This document shows positions 17,605 to 27,175 of a stretch of 64,000 nt of DNA, in pieces. Source of the DNA: an uncultured Aquimarina sp. GTDB lineage: Bacteria > Bacteroidota > Bacteroidia > Flavobacteriales > Flavobacteriaceae. The stretch's first letter is position 1; every line of letters begins with the position of its first letter. The notes below the pieces were generated by a model. It was not told where the DNA came from. It saw only the letters and a list, made by a program, of their open reading frames with translations, and did not search any database. The stretch lies in contig CANMDH010000006.1 of assembly GCA_947496555.1 (NCBI GenBank), forward strand, positions 62,001-126,000. Direction: 5' to 3'. The translations under genes and the position numbers were made by a program.

Positions 17605-19617
17605 TTTATAGCTTCGTGTTTTTAATTCAATGTTTTCAAAAATCAGGTCTTCTTTATGTAGTTGTGCATCTTTAGGCTCTCCTTTGTATTCCCAAGCAGA
17701 AACATATTTGAAGTTTTTATCATCCCGCAATGCTTCACCTTTTTGCTCACCATCTTGTTCTACAGATTCTTCTCTAAAATGTCCTCCACAAGATTCATTA
17801 CGATTTAGTGCATCTTTTGCAAACAACTCCCCAAGTTCTAAGAAATCGGCAACTCTTCCTGCTTTTTCCAGTTCTGGATTCATACTATCGGCAGTTCCAG
17901 GAACTTTTACATTTTTCCAAAAATCTTCACGTAAAGCAGCAATCTCCTCAATAGCCTCTTTTAAATCCTTTTCATTACGAGACATTCCGCATTTGTTCCA
18001 CATGATCTTACCTAATTTCTTGTGGTAATAATCTACAGAATGCTCTCCTGATCCACCCATTAACTTTTCAATACGATCTTTTACATCTTTTTCTGCCTGA
18101 TCAAATTCTGGAGTATCTGTAGGTATTTTTCCAGTACGGATATCATGAGATAAATAATCTCCGATAGTATACGGTAATACGAAATATCCATCTGCAAGAC
18201 CTTGCATTAAGGCTGATGCCCCTAATCTATTTGCTCCGTGATCAGAAAAATTCGCTTCTCCTGCGGCATAACACCCTGGTATTGTCGTTTGCAGATTATA
18301 ATCTACCCAAAGACCTCCCATTGCATAATGTACGGCAGGGTAAATCATCATTGGAGTTCTGTAAGGATTCTCATCTACGATTTTCTCATACATCTGAAAC
18401 AGGTTTCCGTATTTTGCTTCAACAACTTCTGCTCCTAATTTTGTAATTTCTTCCTTGGTTGGATTATCTACTCCAGAAGTATATGCTTTTTCTTGACCAT
18501 AACGTTGGATCGCTGAAGCAAAATCAAGATATACTGCTTCTCCTGTTTTATTTACTCCAAAACCAGCATCACAACGCTCTTTTGCAGCTCTCGATGCAAC
18601 ATCACGTGGTACCAAGTTACCAAAAGCAGGGTAACGTCGCTCTAAGTAATAGTCTCTTTCTTCCTCAGATAGTTGTGTGGGTTTTAATTTACCGGCTCGT
18701 ATGGCTTCGGCATCTTCTTTTCTTTTTGGCACCCAAATACGCCCGTCATTACGAAGTGACTCAGACATCAAAGTTAATTTTGATTGATGATCTCCCGAAA
18801 CCGGTATACAGGTTGGATGAATTTGTGTATAACAAGGATTGGCAAAATAAGCTCCTCTCCTGTGTGCTTTCCAGGTAGCGGTTACGTTACTCCCCATAGC
18901 ATAGGTGCTCAAATAAAATAAATTACCATATCCGCCTGAAGCTATGACTACTGCATGAGCAGAATGACGTTCAATCTCACCAGTAACCAAATCTCTGGCT
19001 ATAATTCCTCTCGCTTTGCCATCTATCTTTACGATATCCAGCATTTCGTGACGCGTATGCGATTTAATTTTCCCTCTCTTAATTTGGCGATTCATTGCAG
19101 AATATGCACCCAACAATAGCTGTTGCCCTGTTTGTCCTTTTGCATAAAAAGTACGAGATACCAATACTCCTCCAAAAGAACGATTATCCAGTAACCCACC
19201 ATATTCTCTTGCAAACGGAACCCCTTGAGCAACACATTGATCTATGATATTGGTAGAAACCTCTGCTAATCGATGCACGTTGGCTTCTCTGGATCGATAA
19301 TCTCCCCCTTTAACCGTATCATAAAAAAGACGATATACAGAATCTCCATCTCCTTGATAGTTCTTTGCTGCATTGATTCCTCCTTGTGCCGCAATCGAGT
19401 GTGCACGCCGTGGAGAATCCTGATAGCAAAATGTTTTTACGTTATATCCAAGCTCGGCCAAAGTTGCCGCTGCGCTTCCTCCTGCCAATCCGGTTCCTAC
19501 CACGATAATATCAATATTACGTTTGTTGGCCGGATTCACCAGGTTGATCGTGTCTTTATGTTTTGTCCACTTATCTGCCAGTGGACCTTCAGGTATTTTA
19601 GAATCTAAAATTGACAT
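17602..19617 (-). CDS. sdhA: Succinate dehydrogenase/fumarate reductase flavoprotein subunit
   Basis: SdhA oxidises succinate to fumarate with covalent FAD and links the TCA cycle to the quinone pool. The 671-residue protein has the dinucleotide motif [10 protein letters not shown] at residues 41-50 and the flavinylation site His73 in AHSIAAQGG. Substrate-site residues lie in HPTCIP and further motifs in [11 protein letters not shown] near the C-terminal half. The length and the lack of a signal peptide are typical of the Bacteroidota/Bacillus form. sdhC precedes it by 13 bases and sdhB follows after about 85 bases. Confidence 0.97.
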   Translation of the reverse strand: MSILDSKIPEGPLADKWTKHKDTINLVNPANKRNIDIIVVGTGLAGGSAAATLAELGYNVKTFCYQDSPRRAHSIAAQGGINAAKNYQGDGDSVYRLFYDTVKGGDYRSREANVHRLAEVSTNIIDQCVAQGVPFAREYGGLLDNRSFGGVLVSRTFYAKGQTGQQLLLGAYSAMNRQIKRGKIKSHTRHEMLDIVKIDGKARGIIARDLVTGEIERHSAHAVVIASGGYGNLFYLSTYAMGSNVTATWKAHRRGAYFANPCYTQIHPTCIPVSGDHQSKLTLMSESLRNDGRIWVPKRKEDAEAIRAGKLKPTQLSEEERDYYLERRYPAFGNLVPRDVASRAAKERCDAGFGVNKTGEAVYLDFASAIQRYGQEKAYTSGVDNPTKEEITKLGAEVVEAKYGNLFQMYEKIVDENPYRTPMMIYPAVHYAMGGLWVDYNLQTTIPGCYAAGEANFSDHGANRLGASALMQGLADGYFVLPYTIGDYLSHDIRTGKIPTDTPEFDQAEKDVKDRIEKLMGGSGEHSVDYYHKKLGKIMWNKCGMSRNEKDLKEAIEEIAALREDFWKNVKVPGTADSMNPELEKAGRVADFLELGELFAKDALNRNESCGGHFREESVEQDGEQKGEALRDDKNFKYVSAWEYKGEPKDAQLHKEDLIFENIELKTRSYK

Positions 19618-19630
19618 ACTCGTGGTGTTT

Positions 19631-20296
19631 TTAATGATTATGATTTAGATGAAGCACCAAAGCAATGATGATAAATCCTAGCGGAATTACAATCGAAAAA
19701 GCTTTGGCAAATTTGGTCGCCCCTACAGAATATTTATTGTTGAATCCAACAGATTGGAATGAAGATGCAAATCCGTGCCACAGATGTAGGGCCAGAAACA
19801 CAAACGAAAGTACATATAAACCAGTTCTAGTTGGGCTTACAAATTTCTCTAACAATTCGTGATAGTAGCGCGAAGTATCTTCTGGCGCAAACTCAATATA
19901 TTTATGTACTATTTCAGGAACCCAAAAATCATAAAAATGTAATCCTAAGAACGCTAAGATTACCAGTCCAGAATAGATCATATTTCTAGACACCCAAGAG
20001 GAATTTGCCCCTCCTTTAAATCGTGCATACTTAACCGCTCGTGCATTTCTATTTTTGATTTCCAAAATAAATCCCATTACAAAGTGAAAAACGACTCCAA
20101 AGATTAAGATCGGTTGTAATACAAACTGCACCAAGGGATTGGTTCCCATAAAATGAGATAGTTCGTTAAATACATCTGCGCTAAAAATCGAAGTAAAATT
20201 GATGGTAAAGTGTTGTAATAAGAAGAAAACTAAGAAAAGTCCCGAAAGTGCCATGGCAACTTTTCTAGCTACTGAAGATTTTATCAATCCACCCAT
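19631..20296 (-). CDS. sdhC: Succinate dehydrogenase cytochrome b subunit
   Basis: This 221-residue integral membrane protein has five hydrophobic helices, the first starting near residue 12 ([17 protein letters not shown]). It is the single diheme cytochrome b anchor of the type used by Bacteroidota, Bacillus and epsilon-proteobacteria, so no sdhD is expected. Candidate heme histidines lie in LLQHF, FHFVMG, LHFYDF and LHLWHG. It is the first gene of sdhCAB and has a clear promoter upstream. Confidence 0.95.
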   Translation of the reverse strand: MGGLIKSSVARKVAMALSGLFLVFFLLQHFTINFTSIFSADVFNELSHFMGTNPLVQFVLQPILIFGVVFHFVMGFILEIKNRNARAVKYARFKGGANSSWVSRNMIYSGLVILAFLGLHFYDFWVPEIVHKYIEFAPEDTSRYYHELLEKFVSPTRTGLYVLSFVFLALHLWHGFASSFQSVGFNNKYSVGATKFAKAFSIVIPLGFIIIALVLHLNHNH

Positions 20297-20325
20297 TATT
20301 TAAAATGTTATAATTAGTTGTGGAG

Positions 20326-20356
20326 CAAAAATAGGACTCAGTGTTATTTTAGCCAA
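20326..20356 (-). promoter_or_regulatory. Promoter of sdhCAB
   Basis: On the minus strand TTG (complement of 20354-20356) is followed after 20 bases by TATTTTTG (complement of 20326-20333), an exact match to TTG-N17-23-TAnnTTTG. The sdhC ATG at 20296 lies 30 bases beyond the -7 box. Confidence 0.75.
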
Positions 20357-20504
20357 GCTTTATGAAGTGTTTATTTCACTATTTATAATCAATATAAAAA
20401 AGAATTTTACTTTGTTTACTAATTAAAGCGAAATCGTTTGAAATCGATATTTAACTTTAAACAAAAAACAGCGTTGTTTTTTATAAATATCCTAATTTTA
20501 GGCC

Positions 20505-21650
20505 ATGCAAAATATCAATTCTAAACTTCCAGGGGTCTCTACAACCATATTTACCGTTATGAGTAAAATGGCAAATCAATATCATGCAATTAATCTCTCG
20601 CAAGGCTTTCCAAATTTTGAAGCCAGCCCAGAATTGATCAATTTGGTTACACAAGCCATGAAAAAAGGGCATAATCAATATGCCCCCATGCCCGGTTTGT
20701 TGTCTTTAAGAGAGATTATTGCTGAAAAAACCAATACACTTTATGATTCTAACTATCATCCAGAAACCGAAGTAACCGTGACATCAGGTGCTACACAAGC
20801 CATTTTTACAATTATTGCAGCTTTTATAAACCCAGGTGATGAAGTAATTATTTTTAAACCTGCCTACGATTCGTATGAACCTTCGATCGAATTATTTGGA
20901 GGAACGATCGTTCCAATACAGCTTAAAACTTCAATTTTCACAGTCGATTGGAAAGAAGTTGAAGCAAAAATCACCTCAAAAACCAAAATGGTGATCATCA
21001 ATACACCACACAACCCCAGCGGGTCAGTTTTATCGAAAGAAGATATGCTTCATTTAGAAAAATTGTTAAAAGACACCGATATCATTTTGCTTAGTGACGA
21101 AGTGTATGAGCATATTATTTTTGATGGTCAAGAACATCAAAGTGCAGCGCTATTCCCAGGATTGGCAGAGCGTTCTTTTATCACAGCTTCCTTCGGAAAA
21201 ACATTTCATACCACTGGCTGGAAGATGGGATATTGTCTTGCTCCAAAAGAGTTAATGGCAGAATTCAAGAAAGTGCACCAGTTTAATGTGTTTTGTAGCA
21301 ATCATCCCACGCAATATGCGTTGGCCGAATACCTGAAAACTCCTGAAAACTACCTTTCATTACCCAATTTTTATCAGGAAAAACGTGATTTGTTCCTATC
21401 CTTGATCAAGAATTCTCGCTTTACATTTACACCTGCGGCCGGCACCTATTTTCAGTTATTAAATTATGTTGAAATCACCAATGAAGGTGATGTGGCTTTC
21501 GCCGAAAGGTTAACTAAAGAACATAAAATAGCATCGATCCCTGTTTCAGTATTTAATTTGAATCAGCAAGATGATAAAGTACTTCGCTTTTGCTTTGCTA
21601 AGACCGATGAGACCTTAAAAAAAGCTGCAGAGGTTTTGTGTGGGATTTGA
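20505..21650 (+). CDS. Methionine/kynurenine-type aminotransferase (PLP fold type I)
   Basis: The 381-residue cytosolic enzyme belongs to class I/II PLP aminotransferases and looks most like the YbdL/methionine aminotransferase and kynurenine aminotransferase branch (INLSQGFPNFEASPEL at the N-terminus). The Schiff-base lysine is Lys232 in SFGKTFHTTGWK; Asn170-Pro171 in NTPHNPSG and Asp198/Tyr201 in LSDEVYEH contact the cofactor. It would transaminate methionine or aromatic amino acids with a 2-oxo acid. It is divergent from sdhC and stands alone. Confidence 0.88.
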   Translation: MQNINSKLPGVSTTIFTVMSKMANQYHAINLSQGFPNFEASPELINLVTQAMKKGHNQYAPMPGLLSLREIIAEKTNTLYDSNYHPETEVTVTSGATQAIFTIIAAFINPGDEVIIFKPAYDSYEPSIELFGGTIVPIQLKTSIFTVDWKEVEAKITSKTKMVIINTPHNPSGSVLSKEDMLHLEKLLKDTDIILLSDEVYEHIIFDGQEHQSAALFPGLAERSFITASFGKTFHTTGWKMGYCLAPKELMAEFKKVHQFNVFCSNHPTQYALAEYLKTPENYLSLPNFYQEKRDLFLSLIKNSRFTFTPAAGTYFQLLNYVEITNEGDVAFAERLTKEHKIASIPVSVFNLNQQDDKVLRFCFAKTDETLKKAAEVLCGI

Positions 21651-21705
21651 TTTGATTGAATTTTATTTATTAACAGTCGATATAATTATAATTTGAAAAA
21701 ATCCT

Positions 21706-21823
21706 GTCAATTCGAGTAATCCAGCCAAAAGGAGGATTATTTCAAAAATTGTCATTTTTATACTAAAAAAGCTATTCTCGATACATTTTTCTTCATTTTA
21801 TTGCAAAAAACACTCGAATTGAC
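21706..21823. repeat. Long-spaced inverted repeat between aminotransferase and dinB genes
   Basis: GTCAATTCGAGT at 21706-21717 is exactly complementary to 21812-21823, with 94 bases between. The interior contains CTATTCTCGATAC, which itself echoes the CTCGA core. It lies between two convergent genes, where it could end transcription from both sides, and it looks like a dispersed intergenic repeat. Confidence 0.55.
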
Positions 21824-21829
21824 GCTTTT

Positions 21830-22936
21830 TTAAAAATCAAATTTCAACTGGATTATTTCAAATTCCTTTTCTTCTTGTTCCTTTTTCTTTTCCTGACCGG
21901 TATTCAAATTGGACAATGAGATCCCTAATAATCGTACAGAATTTTTCATTTTGTCCTGATATAATAATTCTTTGGCTGTTTCGAGTAGGATATCGGCATC
22001 GCTTACAAAATATGGTAGGGTTTTGCTGCGTGTTTGTAGCGTGAAGTCGCTGTATTTAATTTTTAGTGTTACCGTTCTGCCGGCAACCTTGCTATTCTTC
22101 AATCGTTTTTGCAGTTCTTCGGCAATGCTTTCTAATCGCTCGAGCATATAAATTTCTGAGGATATATTCTCGCTAAAAGTACGCTCGGCAGCCAACGATT
22201 TACGTTCGCGATTTGGTTTTACTTCACTTAAATGGATTCCTCTTACGATGCGATAATAATGCCTGCCCGATTTGCCAAAATGCTGGTTAAGAAATTCTTC
22301 AGATTTTGATTTTAGATCTTTGCCAGTATAAATTCCCATAGCATACATTTTAGCTTGCGTCACCTTTCCTACTCCGTAGAATTTTTTTACATCCAGGTTC
22401 TCCAGAAACTCAATTACTTCTTCTGGGTTTACTGTTTTTTGTCCGTTGGGTTTGTTATAATCACTAGCGACTTTGGCGATAAATTTATTGATTGATATCC
22501 CTGCAGAGGCAGTGAGGCCAACCTCATCAAAAATACGTTGTCTAATCTCTTGGGCGATCAAAGTAGCACTGGGATTTCCCTTTTTATTCTCGGTTACATC
22601 TAGATAGGCTTCATCTAATGATAAAGGTTCTACCAGATCAGTATAATCAAAGAAAATCTTTCTAATTTTTGTCGAAATTTCCTTGTAACGATCAAATCTG
22701 GGGCGCACAAAAATGAGGTCAGGACACAATTTTCTGGCTTTAAAACCTGGCATAGCCGAGCGCACTCCAAAAACACGTGCTTCATAACTGGCTGCACTCA
22801 CTACTCCTCGTTTAGAACCACCACCAACTGCTAATGGCTTCCCTTTTAATTCAGGATTATCCATTTGTTCTACTGATGCATAGAATGCATCCATATCTAC
22901 GTGAATGATTTTTCTATGAGTTACCAATTCTTCCAC
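21830..22936 (-). CDS. dinB: DNA polymerase IV (Y-family translesion polymerase)
   Basis: DinB copies past damaged template bases. The frame begins with GTG at 22936, and the palm motif HVDMDAFYASVE (Asp14) follows so soon that no later start is possible. The second catalytic site, Asp108-Glu109 in SLDEAYLD, the thumb helix-hairpin-helix (KFYGVGKVTQAKM) and the little-finger domain are all present in 368 residues. The last residues include QLKFDF (363-368), a good candidate for the beta-clamp-binding motif. No LexA-type box is recognised. Confidence 0.95.
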   Translation of the reverse strand: MEELVTHRKIIHVDMDAFYASVEQMDNPELKGKPLAVGGGSKRGVVSAASYEARVFGVRSAMPGFKARKLCPDLIFVRPRFDRYKEISTKIRKIFFDYTDLVEPLSLDEAYLDVTENKKGNPSATLIAQEIRQRIFDEVGLTASAGISINKFIAKVASDYNKPNGQKTVNPEEVIEFLENLDVKKFYGVGKVTQAKMYAMGIYTGKDLKSKSEEFLNQHFGKSGRHYYRIVRGIHLSEVKPNRERKSLAAERTFSENISSEIYMLERLESIAEELQKRLKNSKVAGRTVTLKIKYSDFTLQTRSKTLPYFVSDADILLETAKELLYQDKMKNSVRLLGISLSNLNTGQEKKKEQEEKEFEIIQLKFDF

Positions 22937-22993
22937 AGTACAAAAATAGTGGATATTAACAGATGGCAGAACTACAAAACGATAAAAAAGAAT

Positions 22994-23731
22994 CTAGCGA
23001 TAGGCCGTAAATAATACAATAACCCCTTCGTTATTAATATCTGCAGGAAATACATTTTGTCCTGCATTGGTAACAGTACCATTAGTATAAGTAGCAGTAA
23101 TGCTGAAACCATCTGCATTAAACGAAGTTACATTTCCGGTGATTATGCCTAGTGAATTACCATTTTGGTTACCATATCTTAACCCAATTGCATTGGTGCT
23201 AGAAGCATATCGAGAAATGTCATTAATAGAATTTCCACTACCTCCAACATAAATTACTTGTTGTGCAATAGTCGCACCATTTTGCCTGGCAAATCCATTC
23301 ATAGTACCGTAGGAGTTACGTATTCCTTGATCATTGTTTGTGCCTCCATCACTATTGAGATCAAAGCTTTCTACATTCGCATGTGCCACAAAAGTAACCG
23401 AGGTAGGCTGAAAAGGGACTCCGGTAACATTTACTACTCCTGCTGTTGATATCTGGAAAGCACCAACATATACATTACCCGTAGTTAACATTTCTTGCCA
23501 TCCTGTATCTGTGAACTCGTATACCCTATTGGTATCTGTATCATATATCAATGATCCTTCCTGTACTCCTGTGATAGCATTTCGATCGGCGGTCGTGGCA
23601 GCAGGGAGCCCCATAAGGGAGTTTGCATCAATTTGAGCAAAGACTCCTATGTAAAAACCACAAAAAAGAAACATCAATAGTATCTTACGAAAAATCAATA
23701 GGCTATTCAAATGTTTTGATGATCTCTGCAT
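22994..23731 (-). CDS. Secreted surface protein of unknown function
   Basis: I start at ATG 23731 (MQRSSKHLNS) rather than at a TTG upstream. A signal peptide runs to about residue 33 (GVFAQ). The mature part begins with LPAATTADRNAIT and EGSLIYDTDTNRVYEF, a pattern common in Bacteroidota surface proteins, then becomes rich in Gly, Ser, Thr and Asn with beta-strand periodicity. The C-terminus has no clear T9SS domain. I recognise no enzyme motif; an adhesin or structural role is a guess. Confidence 0.65.
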   Translation of the reverse strand: MQRSSKHLNSLLIFRKILLMFLFCGFYIGVFAQIDANSLMGLPAATTADRNAITGVQEGSLIYDTDTNRVYEFTDTGWQEMLTTGNVYVGAFQISTAGVVNVTGVPFQPTSVTFVAHANVESFDLNSDGGTNNDQGIRNSYGTMNGFARQNGATIAQQVIYVGGSGNSINDISRYASSTNAIGLRYGNQNGNSLGIITGNVTSFNADGFSITATYTNGTVTNAGQNVFPADINNEGVIVLFTAYR

Positions 23732-23858
23732 TGGTAACAATTTACGATAACTATAATCAAGTGAAATATAAAAATATATCTATTACTTATTTGTTGTAAA
23801 GCATTAAATTTAGACTCTAAAAGTAACAATATTTATACTCTATAAAAAATAACCCTCG

Positions 23859-24512
23859 ATGAAAACAGCAATTATACTTGGAGCAACGGGATTAACTGGA
23901 GGGATTTTATTACTACAACTTATTGATGATAAACGATATGACAAGATCAAACTCTTTTTAAGGAAAAGTAGCGGTATCTCCCATCCAAAAATAGAAGAAC
24001 ATAGTATAGATATGTTACAACTTAGAGCTTATGCTGAAGATTTTATTGCAGACGAAGTATTTTGTTGTGTTGGGACTACCAATGCAAAAACACCCGATAA
24101 AGAATTATATCATAAAATCGATTATGGGATTCCGGTAAGTGCTGCCAGACTTAGTAAAACTAACAAGATCAATACATTTATTGTGATTTCTGCCCTCGGG
24201 GCCGATTCTGAAAGTAGGATATTCTATAACCGCACCAAAGGCGAAATGGAAAATGCCATATTGGAATTCGAACTTCCTAAAACTCATATCTTGCAACCTT
24301 CGCTGATTGGTGGAAAAAGAGAAGAGAAAAGACCGGGAGAATATTTCTTCAAGGTCCTAATGAAGATCTTTAATCCGCTACTCTTTGGACCGCTAAAAAA
24401 ATACCGTACGATCTCTCCTGAAACGATCGTTTCAGCTATGATTTGGTTGGCAAACAATGAATTTGAGAAGAAACGAGTTGTTTCTGATGAGATAAAGGAG
24501 GTAGCTAACTAG
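23859..24512 (+). CDS. NAD(P)H-binding oxidoreductase (HTATIP2/NmrA-like)
   Basis: The 217-residue soluble protein has an atypical-SDR Rossmann motif, ILGATGLTGG (residues 6-15), followed by a core with FCCVGTTNAKTPDKE and a Tyr-x-x-x-Lys-like YNRTKGEME. It resembles human HTATIP2/TIP30 and bacterial relatives of about 215 residues. Substrate and role are not known. It precedes a lipoprotein gene by 7 bases and may share its transcript. Confidence 0.8.
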   Translation: MKTAIILGATGLTGGILLLQLIDDKRYDKIKLFLRKSSGISHPKIEEHSIDMLQLRAYAEDFIADEVFCCVGTTNAKTPDKELYHKIDYGIPVSAARLSKTNKINTFIVISALGADSESRIFYNRTKGEMENAILEFELPKTHILQPSLIGGKREEKRPGEYFFKVLMKIFNPLLFGPLKKYRTISPETIVSAMIWLANNEFEKKRVVSDEIKEVAN

Positions 24513-24519
24513 TTAGATT

Positions 24520-25029
24520 ATGAAAAAATTGATTGTATTACTCATTGCTTTAACAGTCCATTCTTGCAACATCGAAAAGAAAGACACTAAAAGACTTAAT
24601 GTTTCTACTATTAAGGATTCGGTGCAGGTTAAAAAAGAAATAACCGAAATTAACAAAGAGAAAAAAACCTACGACAAGATCTTTACTGCGAAACAAGAAA
24701 AAAGCAATGATGACTTCCATCAAGAATTGTCCGTAAACTGGATCTCTGAAAATGAAATAGAATACAAATTGATTTATAGTAATCAATTGTGTGAAGGCGA
24801 ATCTAGAGGTAAAGCCATAAATAAAAACCCAGGAATGGATCCAGAAATTGGCGAATATGAAGGGTATGCTTATCCATCCATTCAGTATGAAGAAAAGAAA
24901 GATGACATCCTCGTTATTATAAAAATAGCCTCGGCAAATAGGGATAAGGCAACAGCAGGTATATTTGAGGGAAAATATTCTAGTGAATGCTCACCCTATG
25001 AGTCTGTAATGCTAGAAAAGAAAAACTAG
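24520..25029 (+). CDS. Small lipoprotein of unknown function
   Basis: The 169-residue protein has a lipoprotein signal with Cys16 in LTVHSC. The mature protein begins with a strongly charged segment and ends in a beta-rich domain with Cys residues in NQLCEGESRGK and YSSECSPYE that could form a disulphide. No family is recognised. It lies between the oxidoreductase and the CYTH gene on the same strand with short gaps. Confidence 0.65.
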   Translation: MKKLIVLLIALTVHSCNIEKKDTKRLNVSTIKDSVQVKKEITEINKEKKTYDKIFTAKQEKSNDDFHQELSVNWISENEIEYKLIYSNQLCEGESRGKAINKNPGMDPEIGEYEGYAYPSIQYEEKKDDILVIIKIASANRDKATAGIFEGKYSSECSPYESVMLEKKN

Positions 25030-25062
25030 TCTTCGAGAACCTCAGACTACGAACAAAAAATT

Positions 25063-25530
25063 ATGATAGAAATCGAACGTAAATTTCTGGTCACTTCTGA
25101 AAATTTTAAAAAGGAAGCTCAAAAAAGTACTCGAATCGTGCAAGGCTTCTTAAATACTGACCCTGAACGAACAGTTCGTATACGTATTAAAGGAGATCAA
25201 GGATTTATAACAGTAAAGGGAATTGGAAACGAATCAGGGACCTCTCGATTTGAATGGGAGAAACCTATTTCTATTAATGACGCAGAGCAGCTTCTACCAC
25301 TTTGTGTACCGGGAATGATAGAAAAAATACGCTATGAAATTCAATCAGGCAGACATATTATCGAAGTTGATGAGTTTTTTGGTCAAAATCAAGGGTTAAT
25401 TGTAGCCGAAATCGAGCTAAGTAAAGAAAATGAATCCTTTTTAAAACCTGATTGGCTCGGAAAAGAAGTGACTGGAGATCCAAAATATTATAACGCACAA
25501 CTCAGCAAAAAACCCTTTGTTTTATGGTAA
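25063..25530 (+). CDS. CYTH-domain protein (triphosphate tunnel metalloenzyme)
   Basis: The 155-residue cytosolic protein is a compact CYTH enzyme. The defining ExExK motif is Glu3-x-Glu5-x-Lys7 in MIEIERKFLV, and the alternating charged strands (RTVRIRIKG, IEKIRYEI, IEVDEFFG, EIELSKE) form the tunnel. Bacterial members hydrolyse inorganic triphosphate or nucleoside triphosphates; adenylate cyclase class IV is the other known activity. The length matches the short triphosphatase type. Confidence 0.88.
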   Translation: MIEIERKFLVTSENFKKEAQKSTRIVQGFLNTDPERTVRIRIKGDQGFITVKGIGNESGTSRFEWEKPISINDAEQLLPLCVPGMIEKIRYEIQSGRHIIEVDEFFGQNQGLIVAEIELSKENESFLKPDWLGKEVTGDPKYYNAQLSKKPFVLW

Positions 25531-25668
25531 AAAAATAAGGCGAAAATGGCTTTAACTTAGGTCAGAAAAGGTTTAAACTTCATTAACAAAATTGTAACAT
25601 ATTTCATCGGTAAGGCAAGCAAAATAGGTTCGTCTAAGTGGACTTATTATTAACCAAAAATTGAAAAT

Positions 25669-26574
25669 ATGTTACACAAATCTAAAAAGTCCCTGTTGGG
25701 GACCATGTTACTTTTATGCCCTTTTTTTATGGTTTTGGCTCAAATCCCGGTAAACGGTTTTTACCCTGAAAAAAACACACTTACCGTTGCTCCAAGTTTC
25801 TCTTACAAAAGTTATGATCAGTTTTATCAAGGTTCTACTTTATCCGAAGGAAATCCTGCTGGTTTAGGAGAAATTTCATCCTCGATTGTATCCCTTTATG
25901 GCCAATATGCTATTCTGGATTGGTTATCTTCAACAGTAACGCTGCCATACATTCAAGTTGAAAGTAAGGACGGTATTCTTGATCCGGTACAAGAAGTAGC
26001 AGAAGTAGATGGTGTTCAAGACCTTGGCGTTTTTATGAAAGCCAGAGTTTATGAAAAAAAGTTTCAAAACGCTTCTCAAGTAACCATTGGTGGTGCAACC
26101 GGAGTCACACTTCCTGTTGGTGATTATGAAGGTGCTGGGGTTCTTTCGTTAGGAAACCAGGCTACGACTGTAAATGGATCGGCGATTGTACAATATTCAC
26201 TTCCTATTAACATCTTTAGCGAGTTTCAATTAGGATATAGTTTAAGAAATAGTAATGATTTTGATATCCCCAATGCTATGCTGTATAGTGCCAAAATTGG
26301 ATTCTACAATGAGTTTCTATATCTGCATGCCAAACTGGACATACAGGATTCAATGTCGGGGTTTGATATCGGAACCCCAGAGTTTGGCGATGCCGGTGGT
26401 GCCGCAGTTTTACCAGAAACAGAGGTCGATTATACCAATCTGTCTTTTGATTTTTACGTTCCGGTATATAAAAACACTTTTGGAGTTTCAGCCAGTTATG
26501 GTACTACACTTAACGGACGAAACTATAGCAAAGAATCTGGATTAGCCTTTGGATTGGTATATACCGCAAAATAG
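25669..26574 (+). CDS. Outer-membrane beta-barrel protein (MetA-pathway transporter-like)
   Basis: The 301-residue protein has a signal peptide ending near residue 24 (VLAQ) and a mature part of alternating amphipathic strands ending in an aromatic/hydrophobic C-terminus. Motifs such as GGATGVTLPVGDY resemble the phenol-degradation meta-pathway (MetA/FadL-like) outer-membrane proteins. No substrate can be named. It is monocistronic, with a strong terminator directly after the stop. Confidence 0.65.
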   Translation: MLHKSKKSLLGTMLLLCPFFMVLAQIPVNGFYPEKNTLTVAPSFSYKSYDQFYQGSTLSEGNPAGLGEISSSIVSLYGQYAILDWLSSTVTLPYIQVESKDGILDPVQEVAEVDGVQDLGVFMKARVYEKKFQNASQVTIGGATGVTLPVGDYEGAGVLSLGNQATTVNGSAIVQYSLPINIFSEFQLGYSLRNSNDFDIPNAMLYSAKIGFYNEFLYLHAKLDIQDSMSGFDIGTPEFGDAGGAAVLPETEVDYTNLSFDFYVPVYKNTFGVSASYGTTLNGRNYSKESGLAFGLVYTAK

Positions 26575-26594
26575 GTTATACCTTCCTTCAGTAG

Positions 26595-26636
26595 TAATCA
26601 CCTTCAAAAGTTTTATATTTGAAGGTGATTATTTTT
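26595..26636 (+). terminator. Intrinsic terminator after the beta-barrel gene
   Basis: A perfect 14-bp stem (26595-26608 with 26618-26631), a 9-base loop and the run TTTTT at 26632-26636 lie 21 bases past the stop codon. The next gene starts only 14 bases further on, so that gene must have its promoter inside or beside the hairpin, or depend on readthrough. Confidence 0.85.
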
Positions 26637-26649
26637 AAAAACCTTTCTC

Positions 26650-27165
26650 ATGTACATTAAATCTTCATCTATCAAAATTGCATTCTTGCTCTGTTTTATA
26701 CTATTCATTTCATGTAAACAAGAAACCAAGGTAAAAACTCCGGAAGTTGCCGCTCCAGTTGTTGAAGAAACGAAATCTTCAATAAAAGAAATAAAAGAAA
26801 AACTGCAAAAAGAAGGTTTCCAGATTTTTGATTACGTCGATGAAGAAACCGGCGATACTATAATCATGCAACAATATTTTATTGCCTTTTTGAAAAGAGG
26901 TCCTAACCGATCTCAAAGCAAAGAAGAAGCAGACAGTCTGCAAAAACTTCATCTCGAACATTTGGGTAACATGTACAAGGCCGGATATGCTGACATCTCA
27001 GGGCCTTTTGGCGATGATGGCGACATCAGGGGAATCACTATTTATAACACTCCCTCGCAAAAAATGGCCGACAGTCTAGCCAATATGGATCCTATGGTAA
27101 AGGCAGGAAGATTGCTCATCGAAATACATCCTTGGTGGGCAGCAAAAGGTTTTCCATTACGATAG
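26650..27165 (+). CDS. Lipoprotein with a YCII-like domain
   Basis: The 171-residue protein has a lipoprotein signal (ILFISC, Cys22), a helical charged linker and a C-terminal domain resembling YciI (dimeric alpha-beta barrel): QQYFIAFLKRGPNRS, then HLEHLGNMYKAGYADISGPF and IEIHPWWAAKG. YCII domains are usually cytosolic and stand alone or beside sigma factors, so a lipid-anchored version is unusual but occurs in Bacteroidota. The function is not known. Confidence 0.75.
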   Translation: MYIKSSSIKIAFLLCFILFISCKQETKVKTPEVAAPVVEETKSSIKEIKEKLQKEGFQIFDYVDEETGDTIIMQQYFIAFLKRGPNRSQSKEEADSLQKLHLEHLGNMYKAGYADISGPFGDDGDIRGITIYNTPSQKMADSLANMDPMVKAGRLLIEIHPWWAAKGFPLR

Positions 27166-27175
27166 GGAAAACTTT

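Noticed and set aside
18459-18878. A 139-codon plus-strand frame within sdhA
   Set aside because: It is an antisense shadow of a highly conserved enzyme gene and encodes a leucine/cysteine-rich protein with no family features.
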